Shown: in pieces, positions 7,610-16,635 of the stretch
Position numbering within the stretch: the first letter of the stretch is position 1
Layout of the letters: every line of letters begins with the position of its first letter
Notes under the pieces: generated by a model
The model's input: only the letters and a program-made list of their open reading frames with translations
The model's database searches: none
Told to the model about the DNA's origin: nothing
Assembly (NCBI RefSeq): GCF_037023735.1
Contig: NZ_CP146069.1
Location: 3,265,501-3,329,500 of the forward strand
Length of the DNA stretch: 64,000 nt
Direction of reading: 5' to 3'
DNA from: Roseovarius sp. S88
GTDB taxonomy: Bacteria; Pseudomonadota; Alphaproteobacteria; Rhodobacterales; Rhodobacteraceae
Program-made: the position numbers and the translations under genes

Positions 7610-9085
7610 ATGAGAACGCGCAACAGGCAGCCCCTTCGCTGGGGTCTGGTGGCTTTGGCTACCATTTGGATGTTGGTGGTGGTCCCGTTAAGCGCGGCAG
7701 CAGCCCCTTATGCAGCACTGGTGATGGACGCGCGCAGCGGTAAGGTGCTGCATTCGCGGAACGCTGACACACGGTTGCACCCGGCATCGCTCACCAAGAT
7801 GATGACGCTCTACGTAGTTTTTGAAGCCGTGGAGAATGGCGAGATCAGTTTGGACACGCCTGTGCGCATCTCCAAGCATGCCGCAAGCGAACCGCCAAGC
7901 AAACTTGGGCTGCGTGCCGGACAAAAGATCCAGCTTCGGTATCTCATCCGTGCGGCGGCGATCAAATCAGCAAATGATGCGTCCACCGCTCTGGCCGAAG
8001 CAATCGAGGGCTCTGAGGCGGCCTTTGCGCGGCGCATGAACCGGACCGCCAAGGCACTTGGCATGACGCGAACGACCTTCAAGAACGCCCATGGGCTTAC
8101 TGAAAAAGGTCACCTTTCCACGGCTCGCGACATGACGATCATGGGACGGCATTTGTTTTATGATTACCCTGAATACTACAATCTTTTTTCCCGCATCACT
8201 GCGAACGCAGGTGGCACCAAGGTCTATCACACAAATCGCAAACTGCTGCGCAACTATCGCGGTGCTGACGGGATCAAAACCGGCTACACCCGCGCGGCTG
8301 GCTTCAACCTGACCGCATCGGCAGAGCGCGGTGGCGAACGCATTATTGCGACTGTGTTTGGCGGACGCTCCACCGCGACGCGCAACGCAAAGGTTGCTGA
8401 GCTTCTTGATTTGGGATTCAAGCGTGCGCCGACACGCACGGCCCTGCTGCGTCCCGCAAAGCCGCCTTACATGGGCAAAGCTGGCCGCGGCGATGGCCAT
8501 TCGGTTCCCGGCGGCACCGGCCGTACCGTACGCTTGGTTGCAGCCGCCGCTGTGAAGAAAAGCTTACGTCCACAAACACGCCCTGGCGCGGAACCTGCAA
8601 CAACACCGGTCCCTGCCGAAGAGGCTCCGGTTCTTGTGGCCAACAAGTCAGACATCGAAAAGGCCCTCTTGGCGGCGGTCAGCACGTCGTCCAAACCCGA
8701 TGTGTCAGCTGCGGTTCTTGCAGCAGCCCCGTCCAAGCCAACTTTGTCGCCCAAGATACGTCCGGCCAGCCTGCAGATCGCGAAGGCGGATCCGGCCGAA
8801 GATCCGATACAAGAAGTGGTGACACGCTTGTCAACATCCGGTGGTCGGCACTGGGGTATCAATGTCGGACAATATCCGAGCCAATACAAAGCGCGTAAAG
8901 TGCTCTTGCAGACGGCCTTAAACGAAATGGAAACACTCGACGGTAGCCTACGCAAGGTGGTCAAACGCAGTACAGGCTTCGACGCAAACTTCATGGGATT
9001 GACCGAAGAAACCGCGGACATGGCCTGTCGTCGCTTGCAAGCCAAGCAAATCACCTGCGAAACGATCCAACCTGGCGGCGCTTAA
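7610..9085 (+). CDS. D-alanyl-D-alanine carboxypeptidase (peptidase S11) with C-terminal SPOR domain
   Basis: A periplasmic penicillin-binding protein of about 491 residues that trims the terminal D-Ala from murein peptides. All three active-site motifs are present: SLTK near residues 60-63, SAN near 120 and KTG near 223. An Arg-rich N-terminus leads into a signal segment (WGLVALATIWMLVVV, then LSAAAA). A long Pro/Ala-rich linker (residues about 275-410) contains SLRPQTRP, and the last 75 residues look like a septal-murein-binding SPOR domain (WGINVGQYPS). The start at 7610 is favoured because AAAGAG precedes it and gives a normal signal peptide; an in-frame ATG at 7559 would add 17 mostly basic residues. 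Confidence 0.9.
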   Translation: MRTRNRQPLRWGLVALATIWMLVVVPLSAAAAPYAALVMDARSGKVLHSRNADTRLHPASLTKMMTLYVVFEAVENGEISLDTPVRISKHAASEPPSKLGLRAGQKIQLRYLIRAAAIKSANDASTALAEAIEGSEAAFARRMNRTAKALGMTRTTFKNAHGLTEKGHLSTARDMTIMGRHLFYDYPEYYNLFSRITANAGGTKVYHTNRKLLRNYRGADGIKTGYTRAAGFNLTASAERGGERIIATVFGGRSTATRNAKVAELLDLGFKRAPTRTALLRPAKPPYMGKAGRGDGHSVPGGTGRTVRLVAAAAVKKSLRPQTRPGAEPATTPVPAEEAPVLVANKSDIEKALLAAVSTSSKPDVSAAVLAAAPSKPTLSPKIRPASLQIAKADPAEDPIQEVVTRLSTSGGRHWGINVGQYPSQYKARKVLLQTALNEMETLDGSLRKVVKRSTGFDANFMGLTEETADMACRRLQAKQITCETIQPGGA

Positions 9086-9121
9086 CCTGTTGGTGCAATA
9101 CTGGACGGTGATCGGTCCAAC

Positions 9122-9280
9122 TTAGGATTTGGGCCTGTCATCATATTCGTCGCTCAGAATCCGCTGCGCATCGCCATCCGGGTCGTCATACTGGTTCGTC
9201 TTCACCGTCCATATGAAAAACCCAAGCCCCAGCCCGCCCAGAATGAGCGAGATCGGGATAAGATAGGTCAGAATGTTCAT
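9122..9280 (-). CDS. ccoS: cbb3 oxidase maturation protein CcoS
   Basis: A 52-residue single-helix membrane protein (MNILTYLIPISLILGGLGLG, then FFIWTVKTNQYDDPDGDAQR), the characteristic CcoS form with a hydrophobic N-terminus and an acidic tail after the YDD(P/L) motif. CcoS is needed for heme and copper incorporation into the cbb3 catalytic subunit. Its ATG overlaps the ccoI stop by four bases (ATGA), so it is translated by coupling and is the last gene of ccoGHIS. Confidence 0.92.
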   Translation of the reverse strand: MNILTYLIPISLILGGLGLGFFIWTVKTNQYDDPDGDAQRILSDEYDDRPKS

Positions 9281-11469
9281 CCACGACCTTTCACGCGCAG
9301 CGAATTGAGCGAAACGGTAATCGAACTTGCCGACATCGCCAAGGCCGCGATCAGCGGTGTGGCCAGACCGGCAACCGCCAGCGGCACAGCGATGATGTTG
9401 TAAAGCGTCGCAATTCGGAAGTTCTCGCGAATGCGTTTGGTGGCAGATTTCGCGGTGGTGCAGGCATCAGACACCGGCGACAAATCATTGCCCAAAAGCA
9501 CGATGTCACTGGCAACACGCGCCGCATCAAGCGCAGTGGCCGGAGAAATGGATACATGCGCTGCTGCCAGGGCTGCGGTGTCGTTGAGCCCATCACCCAC
9601 CATCAAAACATGCGCGCCATCTTGAGTCATATCCTGAATGCGCCGCGCCTTGTGTTCCGGTAATGCCTCTGACATCCAGTTTTCAATACCAAGTCGCCGC
9701 GCCAGAGCTTCGACCGCAGGGGTGGTGTCACCCGACATCAAGCACACCGTCTTGCCACGTTCGCGAAGCGCGCGCACCGCGTCTTCCGCCCCTGCCCTTA
9801 ACGCATCCTCGAAACGGAACGCCAGCGGTGTTTCCTCACCGATTTGCAGATAGGTCGCGGTCTCGGCCAATGGTTCGGCACCGAGCCATTTGGCGCGACC
9901 AAGACGCACCGGCTGGCCTTCAAACACAGCTTCAACGCCAAATCCCGGAACTTCACGTGCGTCACTGACCGATGCCGCGGCAAACCCCGCATCCAAAGCG
10001 GCACGGTAAATCGCCTTGGCCAATGGGTGGCTCGATTGCGCCGCCAATGCCATGGCCAGTTCCACATCCGGGCGCGGCAACTGCTCCAGATTTGTCAGTT
10101 GGGGCAAACCTTCTGTCAGTGTTCCTGTCTTGTCGAAAACCACAGTGTCCACTTGGGCCAGCCGCTCCAGCGCGGTTTCGTGCTTGATCAGCATACCTTT
10201 GCGGAACAGCCGCCCTGATGCTGCAGTGGTCACGGCAGGAACAGCCAAACCAAGCGCGCAGGGGCATGTGATGATCAAAACTGCTGCCGCGATATTGAGC
10301 GCTGTGCGCATGTCAAATGTGTAGAGATACCAGCCGATGAAGGCCAAAGCCGACAATATGTGCACGCCGGGGGCATAGAGCTTGGCGGCACTATCGGCTA
10401 AAGAAGTGTAACGTGAGCGACCGGATTCAGCGATGGCCACAAGATCGGCCATGCGGTGGAGCGACGTATCTCGACCAACGGCAGTCGCCCGGATGGTCAA
10501 AGGACCGGTCAGGTTGACCTCACCTGCCGAGACCGCAAGCCCTTCTTGCGCAAAAACCGGAAGGGTCTCGCCGGTCAGAAGAGAACGATCAATCTCAGAT
10601 TGCCCCTCAACAATATCGCCATCCACCGGCACACGCCCACCGGGGCGCACCCGCACCAGATCGCCAACGGAAATTTCGGAAATGGGCACCTCTTCCTGCG
10701 TGCCATCCACAACACGCCACGCGCGCGGCACTTCCAGCGCGGTCAGTTCTTCAGCGGCAGATCGTGCAACGGCTCGCGTGCGATGATCCAAGTACCGCCC
10801 GATCAGCAGAAAAAAGGTCAGTGCAATGGCCGCGTCAAAATAGGCGTGATGCCCGGACAGAGACGTTTCCCAAAGCGACGTTACTACCGCCAACCCTATT
10901 GCTAAAGAAATCGGCACATCCATGTTAAGCCGCCCCTGCCGAAGCGCAGTCCAAGCATTGCGAAAGAACGGCTGGCCCGAGAAAGCAATCGCGGGCAGTG
11001 CAATGGCGGCAGAAATCCAGTGGAACATGTCGCGTGTGGCGGCCTCTGCGCCGGACCAGACCGAGACCGACAACAGCATGACATTCATCATCGCAAAGCC
11101 AGCTACGGCTAGCCGCATCAAAAGCTCACGCCCGGCACGATCCGTACTGGTTGCATTCAAGGCACTTGGATCAAGCTCATGCGCCTCATATCCCAGCCCT
11201 TCAACAACGTTGCACAGCAAGGCTGCCGTCACATCCGGCTCAGCCTCAATAGTGGCGCGTTTGAGTGTCAGGTTCACACGTGCAGCACGCACGCCGGGAT
11301 GAGCCGACAGGCCGCGTTCAATCTTGGAAATGCAGGCGACGCAATGGATTGTAGGCAATGAGAGCGCGATATCACCTGATACAGGCTTTGTCTCCGCCAA
11401 TGCCTCCGCCGCCGGAACAACCGAGCAAGCCGGACAGGCAGAGACAGGTTGTTTCAGTGTGGCGGTCAC
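9277..11469 (-). CDS. ccoI: Copper-translocating P-type ATPase CcoI (FixI)
   Basis: A 730-residue membrane ATPase that delivers copper for assembly of cbb3 oxidase. It has an N-terminal CPAC, a heavy-metal-binding domain with CVAC (residues 43-46), the TGE phosphatase motif (299-301), the CPC ion site in a membrane helix (402-404), the phosphorylation site DKTGT (Asp446), the SHP nucleotide-domain motif and GDGLND. Translation begins at GTG with AAGGGAGCC ahead. It sits between ccoH and ccoS in the standard order. Confidence 0.95.
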   Translation of the reverse strand: MTATLKQPVSACPACSVVPAAEALAETKPVSGDIALSLPTIHCVACISKIERGLSAHPGVRAARVNLTLKRATIEAEPDVTAALLCNVVEGLGYEAHELDPSALNATSTDRAGRELLMRLAVAGFAMMNVMLLSVSVWSGAEAATRDMFHWISAAIALPAIAFSGQPFFRNAWTALRQGRLNMDVPISLAIGLAVVTSLWETSLSGHHAYFDAAIALTFFLLIGRYLDHRTRAVARSAAEELTALEVPRAWRVVDGTQEEVPISEISVGDLVRVRPGGRVPVDGDIVEGQSEIDRSLLTGETLPVFAQEGLAVSAGEVNLTGPLTIRATAVGRDTSLHRMADLVAIAESGRSRYTSLADSAAKLYAPGVHILSALAFIGWYLYTFDMRTALNIAAAVLIITCPCALGLAVPAVTTAASGRLFRKGMLIKHETALERLAQVDTVVFDKTGTLTEGLPQLTNLEQLPRPDVELAMALAAQSSHPLAKAIYRAALDAGFAAASVSDAREVPGFGVEAVFEGQPVRLGRAKWLGAEPLAETATYLQIGEETPLAFRFEDALRAGAEDAVRALRERGKTVCLMSGDTTPAVEALARRLGIENWMSEALPEHKARRIQDMTQDGAHVLMVGDGLNDTAALAAAHVSISPATALDAARVASDIVLLGNDLSPVSDACTTAKSATKRIRENFRIATLYNIIAVPLAVAGLATPLIAALAMSASSITVSLNSLRVKGRG

Positions 11470-11476
11470 GGCTCCC

Positions 11477-11932
11477 TTACTCCTTGATCAGGACAACACG
11501 TTGTTGAAACTCGGTGCCATCCGCCGACAACGCGCGCATCCGGACATTCCAGTTCCCGTCCGATAGCTCCAGCGGTGCGACATATGACACCCCGTCAAAG
11601 CGAAACTCCGGCTGACTGTCTTCGCGCACATGCGTGGCGCGGCCGACAGTCGCGTGAATCTGGGCAGCCTTTACAGGGCGGCCATTGTCATCGCGAATGC
11701 TCAGGCGCAGTTGCCCCTGGGCATGCGTGGCTTCAACCTTCCAGCCCAACTTTTGCTGAGCCGCGCGTCGATCATCAAAGGTTTGGCTGGCGATGTATGA
11801 ATTTTTCACCTCTACCCCAGGGAAGGTCTTTACGGCAGAGTAAGCCAAAGTGAAGTTCACCGCGATAATGACGCCAAAGGCACCGAGAAAGCCAAAAAAG
11901 ACATGCATGCCAGTAATCCTGCGCTCGGTCAT
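11477..11932 (-). CDS. ccoH: cbb3 oxidase assembly protein CcoH (FixH)
   Basis: A 151-residue protein with one N-terminal membrane helix (VFFGFLGAFGVIIAVNFTLA) and a periplasmic FixH domain ending in DGTEFQQRVVLIKE. FixH/CcoH stays bound to cbb3 subunits during assembly. Its start overlaps the ccoG stop by one base (TGATG), and ccoI starts 7 bases after its stop. Confidence 0.93.
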   Translation of the reverse strand: MTERRITGMHVFFGFLGAFGVIIAVNFTLAYSAVKTFPGVEVKNSYIASQTFDDRRAAQQKLGWKVEATHAQGQLRLSIRDDNGRPVKAAQIHATVGRATHVREDSQPEFRFDGVSYVAPLELSDGNWNVRMRALSADGTEFQQRVVLIKE

Positions 11933-13368
11933 CAGTTGCCCTTCCCGTTGAAAATTGTGTCTTTGTAAGCCCGGTCACCGTTTGAGATGTCTTCGACCCA
12001 AAGCCGTACATCTGACCGCTCAGCTTGCGCCGGATCAGAGCCTGCGGGCGCGATGAGGTAAACCCTCTGCAGATGGGTTTTGTTGGCAGGCACGTTCACC
12101 GATGCATAAGGCGTGCCTTCTAGCTGAACCCGTACTGCCGGATCGCCCGTGACTGTTATACGGAACGGCCGATCATCGCCATGTTTGTTCAACAAGCGCA
12201 CCTCATAGGTGTTGCGGATCGAACCATCTGAGAGAGTAATAAAGGTCGGGTTGCGGACCGGTGCCACGGTCATTTCGATATCCGAGCGAATAAAGAGCGC
12301 GAACAACAGGCCAAACCCGACAAGCGACCATAGAGCCGTATACATGATCGTACGTGGACGCAGGATGTGGTTCATCACTTTCTTCGGCGTCTTGCCCTGC
12401 CGCTCAAACTGTTCGTCGGTCAGAGCCAGGTAATCAATCAAACCGCGCGGCTTGCCGATCTTGGCCATGATGTCGTCGCATGCATCAATACAAAGCGCAC
12501 ACGTGATACACTCCATTTGTTGCCCATCACGAATGTCGATGCCCATGGGGCAGACATTCACGCAGGCCATACAATCAATACAGTCGCCTTGTGCCTCTCC
12601 TGCCTTGACCTCATCGGAATGCTTGCGCGGCTCGCCACGCCACTCGCGATAACCGACCGTCAGCGTGTCTTCGTCCATCATGGCAGCCTGAATACGCGGC
12701 CAGGGACAGGCATAGATACAAATCTGTTCGCGGGCGAAGCCGCCAAAGAAAAAGGTCGTGGCCGTCAGGATTGCAATTGTTGTGTAAGCAATAGGATGCG
12801 CGTTGAGCGTAAACAGATCGACCAACAGCGTTGGCGCATCTGTGAAGTAAAATACCCAAGCACCACCTGTCAGCAGACCAATGATCAACCAAACTGTCCA
12901 TTTCGTCAGCCGCAAGCGAACTTTGCGAACATCCCACTTCTTCTGCCGATGCAAACGCAGCCGCGCGTTGCGATCCCCTTCGATCCAACGCTCCACAAGA
13001 ATGAACAGATCCGTCCACACGGTCTGAGGGCAAGCATACCCGCACCACACGCGGCCCATGGCAGATGTGAAGAGAAACAGACCCAGGCCCGCCATAACCA
13101 ACAGCCCGGCGACGAAATAAAACTCGTGCGGCCAGATCTCGATCCAAAAGAAAAAGAACCGCCGATGCGCCATATCAACCAGAACCGCCTGATCGGGAAG
13201 CTGCGGGCCGCGATCCCAGCGAATCCACGGTGTCAGGTAGTAAACCCCAAGGGTCACAATCATGATGACCCATTTCAGGCTGCGAAACCAACCGCTTACG
13301 CGCTTGGGAAACACTGGTTCCTGCGCCGCGTAAAGGCTTTGGGGGGCATTATCTGAGTCAGCGGGCAC
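11932..13368 (-). CDS. ccoG: cbb3 oxidase accessory protein CcoG (RdxA/FixG)
   Basis: A 478-residue membrane ferredoxin-like protein that acts as a Cu(II)-reducing assembly factor for cbb3 oxidase. It has about five membrane segments, WCGYACPQTVW (residues 108-118), CPWPRIQ (221-227) and two 4Fe-4S clusters (Cys 263/266/269/273 and 287/290/293/297). A C-terminal Ig-like FixG domain follows. The start is GTG at 13366-13368, with GAGG about nine bases ahead. A perfect FnrL box lies about 70 bases upstream, so ccoGHIS has its own low-oxygen promoter. Confidence 0.95.
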   Translation of the reverse strand: MPADSDNAPQSLYAAQEPVFPKRVSGWFRSLKWVIMIVTLGVYYLTPWIRWDRGPQLPDQAVLVDMAHRRFFFFWIEIWPHEFYFVAGLLVMAGLGLFLFTSAMGRVWCGYACPQTVWTDLFILVERWIEGDRNARLRLHRQKKWDVRKVRLRLTKWTVWLIIGLLTGGAWVFYFTDAPTLLVDLFTLNAHPIAYTTIAILTATTFFFGGFAREQICIYACPWPRIQAAMMDEDTLTVGYREWRGEPRKHSDEVKAGEAQGDCIDCMACVNVCPMGIDIRDGQQMECITCALCIDACDDIMAKIGKPRGLIDYLALTDEQFERQGKTPKKVMNHILRPRTIMYTALWSLVGFGLLFALFIRSDIEMTVAPVRNPTFITLSDGSIRNTYEVRLLNKHGDDRPFRITVTGDPAVRVQLEGTPYASVNVPANKTHLQRVYLIAPAGSDPAQAERSDVRLWVEDISNGDRAYKDTIFNGKGN

Positions 13369-13431
13369 GTGAATGACCTCTTTTTCTCCTGTTTCGCATG
13401 GTTTTCATCCCATGCCGGGCGGCCAAGCACC

Positions 13432-13445
13432 TTGACCTGAGTCAA
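13432..13445. promoter_or_regulatory. FnrL box upstream of ccoG
   Basis: TTGACCTGAGTCAA fits TTGAY-N4-RTCAA exactly. Its centre is about 70 bases from the ccoG start codon, suitable for activation of ccoGHIS when oxygen is low. Confidence 0.88.
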
Positions 13446-13473
13446 ACTACGCGGCTTCTCACGGAGTGTTATG

Positions 13474-14355
13474 TCATTCAGAAGCCGATGATTTTTGCCG
13501 CTTGAGCCATGTCACAAACGCCTTCGCCTTGGGTCGCATTATTCCGGGCCGGGTCACGATGTGATACCCGGTCTCACCTCGGTCCAAAAACAGCAAACGT
13601 AAGTGCCCTGACTCGATATCGGCTTTGACCGAGGACATAGCCGTACTGATGACCCCCTGACCAGCACGAGCACCATCCAGCATCAGGTTGCCCGGCACTT
13701 GCGTGATCCGTTTGGCCCGCCCCTCAACCACACCATGCTTGCGCAGCCAATCAGTTGATTCACTTGTGCCTAGCTCCTCGAGCCAAGGGAATTTAAGCAA
13801 GTCTGCCGGGCATTCGATCACGCAATCACCGACCAAGGATGGCGCTGCTGTAACCGCAATATCCGTCGGCACAAGCATTTCAGAGCTCAAACCCGGCCAG
13901 TCGCCAGACCCAAAGCGCAGGCCTACGTCGATGCCTCCCGGTTCGGGGTCGAAGAGTTCGGCAGACGGGTTCACCATCAGATCAATCTCGGGATGTTTAG
14001 ATTGAAAATCCAAAAGCCGCGGCATCAGCCAGGTCGTCGCAAAAAGCGACGTGGTAGATACATGTACAGGCCTGTTTGCATCCGCGCCTGTCAAAGTCGC
14101 CACGGCGCGCGCCATTGTTCCAAATCCGGATTTCAGGGCTTCGGCCAGTTCTTCTCCTGCTGGCGTCAACGTCAAGGATCGTCCTGATCGGTCAACCAGT
14201 GGAACACCAATATGACTCTCAAGCGCTTTGAGTTGCTGGCTCACCGCTGCGTGGCTGACATTGAGCATCGTCCCAGCCGCAACAGCCGAGCCGGTTTCAG
14301 CCAGTGCATGAAAGGCACGCAGAGACGTCAGAGGAGGTAGGTCTTTCCAATCCAT
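13474..14355 (-). CDS. LysR-family transcriptional regulator, GcvA-like
   Basis: A 293-residue LysR regulator. The HTH spans roughly residues 7-65 (LTSLRAFHALAETGS, then SHAAVSQQLKALE), with the co-inducer domain behind it. The PPLTSLRAFHA opening places it in the GcvA-like subgroup. It lies between ccoP and ccoG, which are usually adjacent in related genomes, and is divergent from a 51-residue reading frame. An inverted repeat abuts its start codon. No sign of a link to respiration other than position. Confidence 0.9.
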   Translation of the reverse strand: MDWKDLPPLTSLRAFHALAETGSAVAAGTMLNVSHAAVSQQLKALESHIGVPLVDRSGRSLTLTPAGEELAEALKSGFGTMARAVATLTGADANRPVHVSTTSLFATTWLMPRLLDFQSKHPEIDLMVNPSAELFDPEPGGIDVGLRFGSGDWPGLSSEMLVPTDIAVTAAPSLVGDCVIECPADLLKFPWLEELGTSESTDWLRKHGVVEGRAKRITQVPGNLMLDGARAGQGVISTAMSSVKADIESGHLRLLFLDRGETGYHIVTRPGIMRPKAKAFVTWLKRQKSSASE

Positions 14356-14374
14356 ATGTAATTTTTACTTACAT
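14356..14374. promoter_or_regulatory. Inverted repeat abutting the LysR start, probable autoregulatory operator
   Basis: ATGTAA-N7-TTACAT, with the T-N11-A form expected of LysR sites, touches the LysR ATG. A similar element is found at the second LysR gene (33754-33776). Confidence 0.55.
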
Positions 14375-14454
14375 CTATGATTTTTTCCTGAGTCGCATAT
14401 TTGCGCATATTTCCCCATAAATAAAGACATGATCCAGCAAAGAAAGGAAACGAT

Positions 14455-14610
14455 ATGTTATCTATATTTTCAGATACGTTCCGCACTGCGACCCGGACTG
14501 ATTCCATGACCAATGGTCGTGTTCGGTCGCATTGGCCAGCCTCAGAACGGTTTGACACCCGCGCTGGCGCCGAACTTGAAGCACACCGTGTGGCCCGCCG
14601 TCGTGTATAA
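14455..14610 (+). CDS. Micro-ORF divergent from LysR, unknown function
   Basis: A 51-residue basic reading frame beginning MLSIFSDTFRTATRTDSMTN and ending in RVARRRV. It is preceded by AAAGGAAACGAT, a good ribosome site. It is divergent from the LysR gene with a 99-base gap that contains the LysR inverted repeat. I do not recognise a family; in some alphaproteobacteria LysR regulators (VtlR) control small DUF1127 proteins, but the DUF1127 signature is not seen here. It may be a real LysR target or an untranslated leader. The region from 14611 to 14716 holds no further gene. Confidence 0.45.
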   Translation: MLSIFSDTFRTATRTDSMTNGRVRSHWPASERFDTRAGAELEAHRVARRRV

Positions 14611-14716
14611 ACGACCCTTGCTCCCACCGGTACAGCCGCCCGTGTCCAGAGGTGATCCCTGGCCTTGGCGCGGGCGGCGCTGGCGTCGTTCTGGTTCTTT
14701 GATCTGGGGTCGCCGA

Positions 14717-14772
14717 TAAAAAAAGCACCGACCTTTCCAAAAATGCGCGAACAGGAGGGAAAGGTCGGTGCT
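14717..14772 (-). terminator. Terminator of ccoNOQP
   Basis: A perfect 15-base stem (AGCACCGACCTTTCC pairing with positions 14758-14772), followed on the minus strand by TTTTTTT. It lies 43 bases after the ccoP stop codon and separates ccoNOQP from the LysR/ccoG side. Confidence 0.93.
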
Positions 14773-14814
14773 ATGTCCTCGGGATCATCTGACGCCGGGG
14801 ATCGTTCTTAAACT

Positions 14815-15681
14815 TTATTCGCCGCCACCAAGCTGGTGGACGTAGGCTGTGACAGCGCGGATCTCAGCCTCAGTCAGGCGGCTGTTCCAGTTGGGCATGA
14901 CGCCAAAACGTGCGTTGTTCACTGTTTCCATGAGAGATGCGTAGTCTCCGCCATAGAGCCAGATCGCGTCATTCAGGTTCGGTGCCCCCTGAAAGACATC
15001 GCCTTCCGCCGCTTCGCCATGGCACGCCGCGCAATTGTCAGCATAGACCACTGCACCCGGCTCAACTTGAGCAGGGTCCTGCGCCTCACCGGACAAGGAC
15101 ATCACGTAGTTGACCACTTGCACGATCTCTTCTTCGGCCAACAACTCATCGCGTCCAAAGGCCGGCATTTCCGAATACCGCGCATCGGGGTCTTCCTCGT
15201 TGCGGATACCATGGCTGATGGTGAGATGGATGTCTTCCATCGTACCACCCCAGAGCCAGTCGTCATCTGACAAAGTCGGGTAACCGACAAATCCACCACC
15301 TTCACGGCCATGACACTGCACGCACCAGGTGTTGAACACCGCCTCACCGGCAGAACGGGCATAGCCCTGAAGCTCTGCATCGCTGGTAATCTCAGTGAGT
15401 TCGACACTGGCCAGCCTAGTGTTAATCTCGGCGTTGGCCGCTTCAGCCTCTTCGATATCAGCGGCCACATTTGCACGCGTGGACCAACCCATATAGCCCT
15501 CAGTCGCCCCCGAGATCATCGGCCAGGCGGGATAAGCCACCGTGTACCAAAGGCCCCAGATGATGGTGATGTAGAACACCCAGACCCACCAGCGTGGCAA
15601 AGGATTGTTCAGCTCTTCGATACCGTCCCACTCATGACCTGTGGTTCCGACATCGGGTTTATCTTCTGGTTTTTGAGCCAT
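14815..15681 (-). CDS. ccoP: cbb3 cytochrome c oxidase subunit III, diheme CcoP
   Basis: A 288-residue membrane-anchored diheme cytochrome c that passes electrons to CcoO. It has the NPLPRWWVWVFYITI entry to the membrane anchor (about residues 26-52) and two heme sites, CVQCH (120-124) and CAACH (217-221), each with a methionine ligand region (EMPAF; GVMPNW). Length is typical. It is the last gene of ccoNOQP. Confidence 0.96.
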   Translation of the reverse strand: MAQKPEDKPDVGTTGHEWDGIEELNNPLPRWWVWVFYITIIWGLWYTVAYPAWPMISGATEGYMGWSTRANVAADIEEAEAANAEINTRLASVELTEITSDAELQGYARSAGEAVFNTWCVQCHGREGGGFVGYPTLSDDDWLWGGTMEDIHLTISHGIRNEEDPDARYSEMPAFGRDELLAEEEIVQVVNYVMSLSGEAQDPAQVEPGAVVYADNCAACHGEAAEGDVFQGAPNLNDAIWLYGGDYASLMETVNNARFGVMPNWNSRLTEAEIRAVTAYVHQLGGGE

Positions 15682-15684
15682 GTC

Positions 15685-15879
15685 TCAATCCTCCTCAGAG
15701 GCAGGTCCGATATCGGACACAGGTGCATTTTCATGCCGGAAGGGAATTCGCGACACGCTGTCATAGGCGTTTGTGGCACCAGGGCGCATGACCCAGATGA
15801 CCACGCCAACAAAGAAGGTGAAGAGCGCCAACAGCATCCAGCTGTCTGCGAAGGCGCGAAGAAATGTATAGGTTTCCAT
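15685..15879 (-). CDS. ccoQ: cbb3 oxidase subunit CcoQ (FixQ)
   Basis: A 64-residue single-helix protein: METYTFLRAFADSWMLLALF, then FTFFVGVVIWVMRPG and a polar tail. CcoQ stabilises the cbb3 complex, notably in oxygen. It starts 12 bases after ccoO and ends 3 bases before ccoP. Confidence 0.93.
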   Translation of the reverse strand: METYTFLRAFADSWMLLALFTFFVGVVIWVMRPGATNAYDSVSRIPFRHENAPVSDIGPASEED

Positions 15880-15891
15880 GCGTCTTTTCCT

Positions 15892-16620
15892 TTACCGGCT
15901 GGCCACGGGTGTGAAGGTCGAGAAATCAACCAAAGTACCCAGCATTTGCAGATAGGCGATCAGCGCATCAGCCTCGCTGATGCCCGGAGCATCATCAAAG
16001 TTACGCACCTGAACGGTCTCGCCGTAGCGCTCCAGAAGCCCGTCAAAATCCTCATCAGGGTTCGCCTGAACCAGGAAGTCAGCCTGGGCGTTTTCGATCA
16101 TCTCGTCGGTGTAAGGAACACCCACGAAACGATGCGTCTTCAGCAAATCACCGACGTATTCACCATCGATCAGGCGGTCTTCGAGGTAGCCGTATTTTGG
16201 CATGACCGACTCTGGCACCACAGATTGCGGATCACGCAGGTGGTCCAGATGCCAGGCATCCGAATACCGCCCGCCCACACGCGCCAGATCTGGCCCGGTG
16301 CGCTTCGATCCCCATTGGAAAGGGTGATCATACTTGCTTTCTGCCGCAAGGCTGTAGTGCCCATAGCGTTCGACTTCGTCCCGCATCGGGCGGATCATCT
16401 GGCTATGGCAGACATAGCATCCTTCGCGGATGTAGATGTCACGCCCGGCCAACTCGAGAGGTGTATAGGGGCGCATGCCCTCAACCTCTTCGATCGTGTT
16501 TTCCAGCCAGAAGAGCGGTGCGATTTGCACGATCCCCCCGATGGTCACCACGAGGAAGGCAAAGATTGCCAACAGGGTTACGTTCTTTTCAAGAACTGTA
16601 TGTTTGTCGAGAATTCCCAT
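15892..16620 (-). CDS. ccoO: cbb3 cytochrome c oxidase subunit II, monoheme CcoO
   Basis: A 242-residue membrane-anchored monoheme cytochrome c. One N-terminal membrane helix (about residues 13-38) precedes the heme site CYVCHSQM (Cys68, Cys71, His72). It receives electrons from CcoP and passes them to CcoN. It follows ccoN by 15 bases, with GGAGGGACAG as ribosome site. Confidence 0.96.
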   Translation of the reverse strand: MGILDKHTVLEKNVTLLAIFAFLVVTIGGIVQIAPLFWLENTIEEVEGMRPYTPLELAGRDIYIREGCYVCHSQMIRPMRDEVERYGHYSLAAESKYDHPFQWGSKRTGPDLARVGGRYSDAWHLDHLRDPQSVVPESVMPKYGYLEDRLIDGEYVGDLLKTHRFVGVPYTDEMIENAQADFLVQANPDEDFDGLLERYGETVQVRNFDDAPGISEADALIAYLQMLGTLVDFSTFTPVASR

Positions 16621-16635
16621 TTTCTGTCCCTCCTC

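Noticed and set aside
14462..14740. A 92-residue minus-strand frame across the micro-ORF and its 3' region
   Set aside because: No ribosome site, overlaps the micro-ORF in antisense and the ccoNOQP terminator, and its sequence is Pro/Arg-rich as expected of reverse-strand reading.
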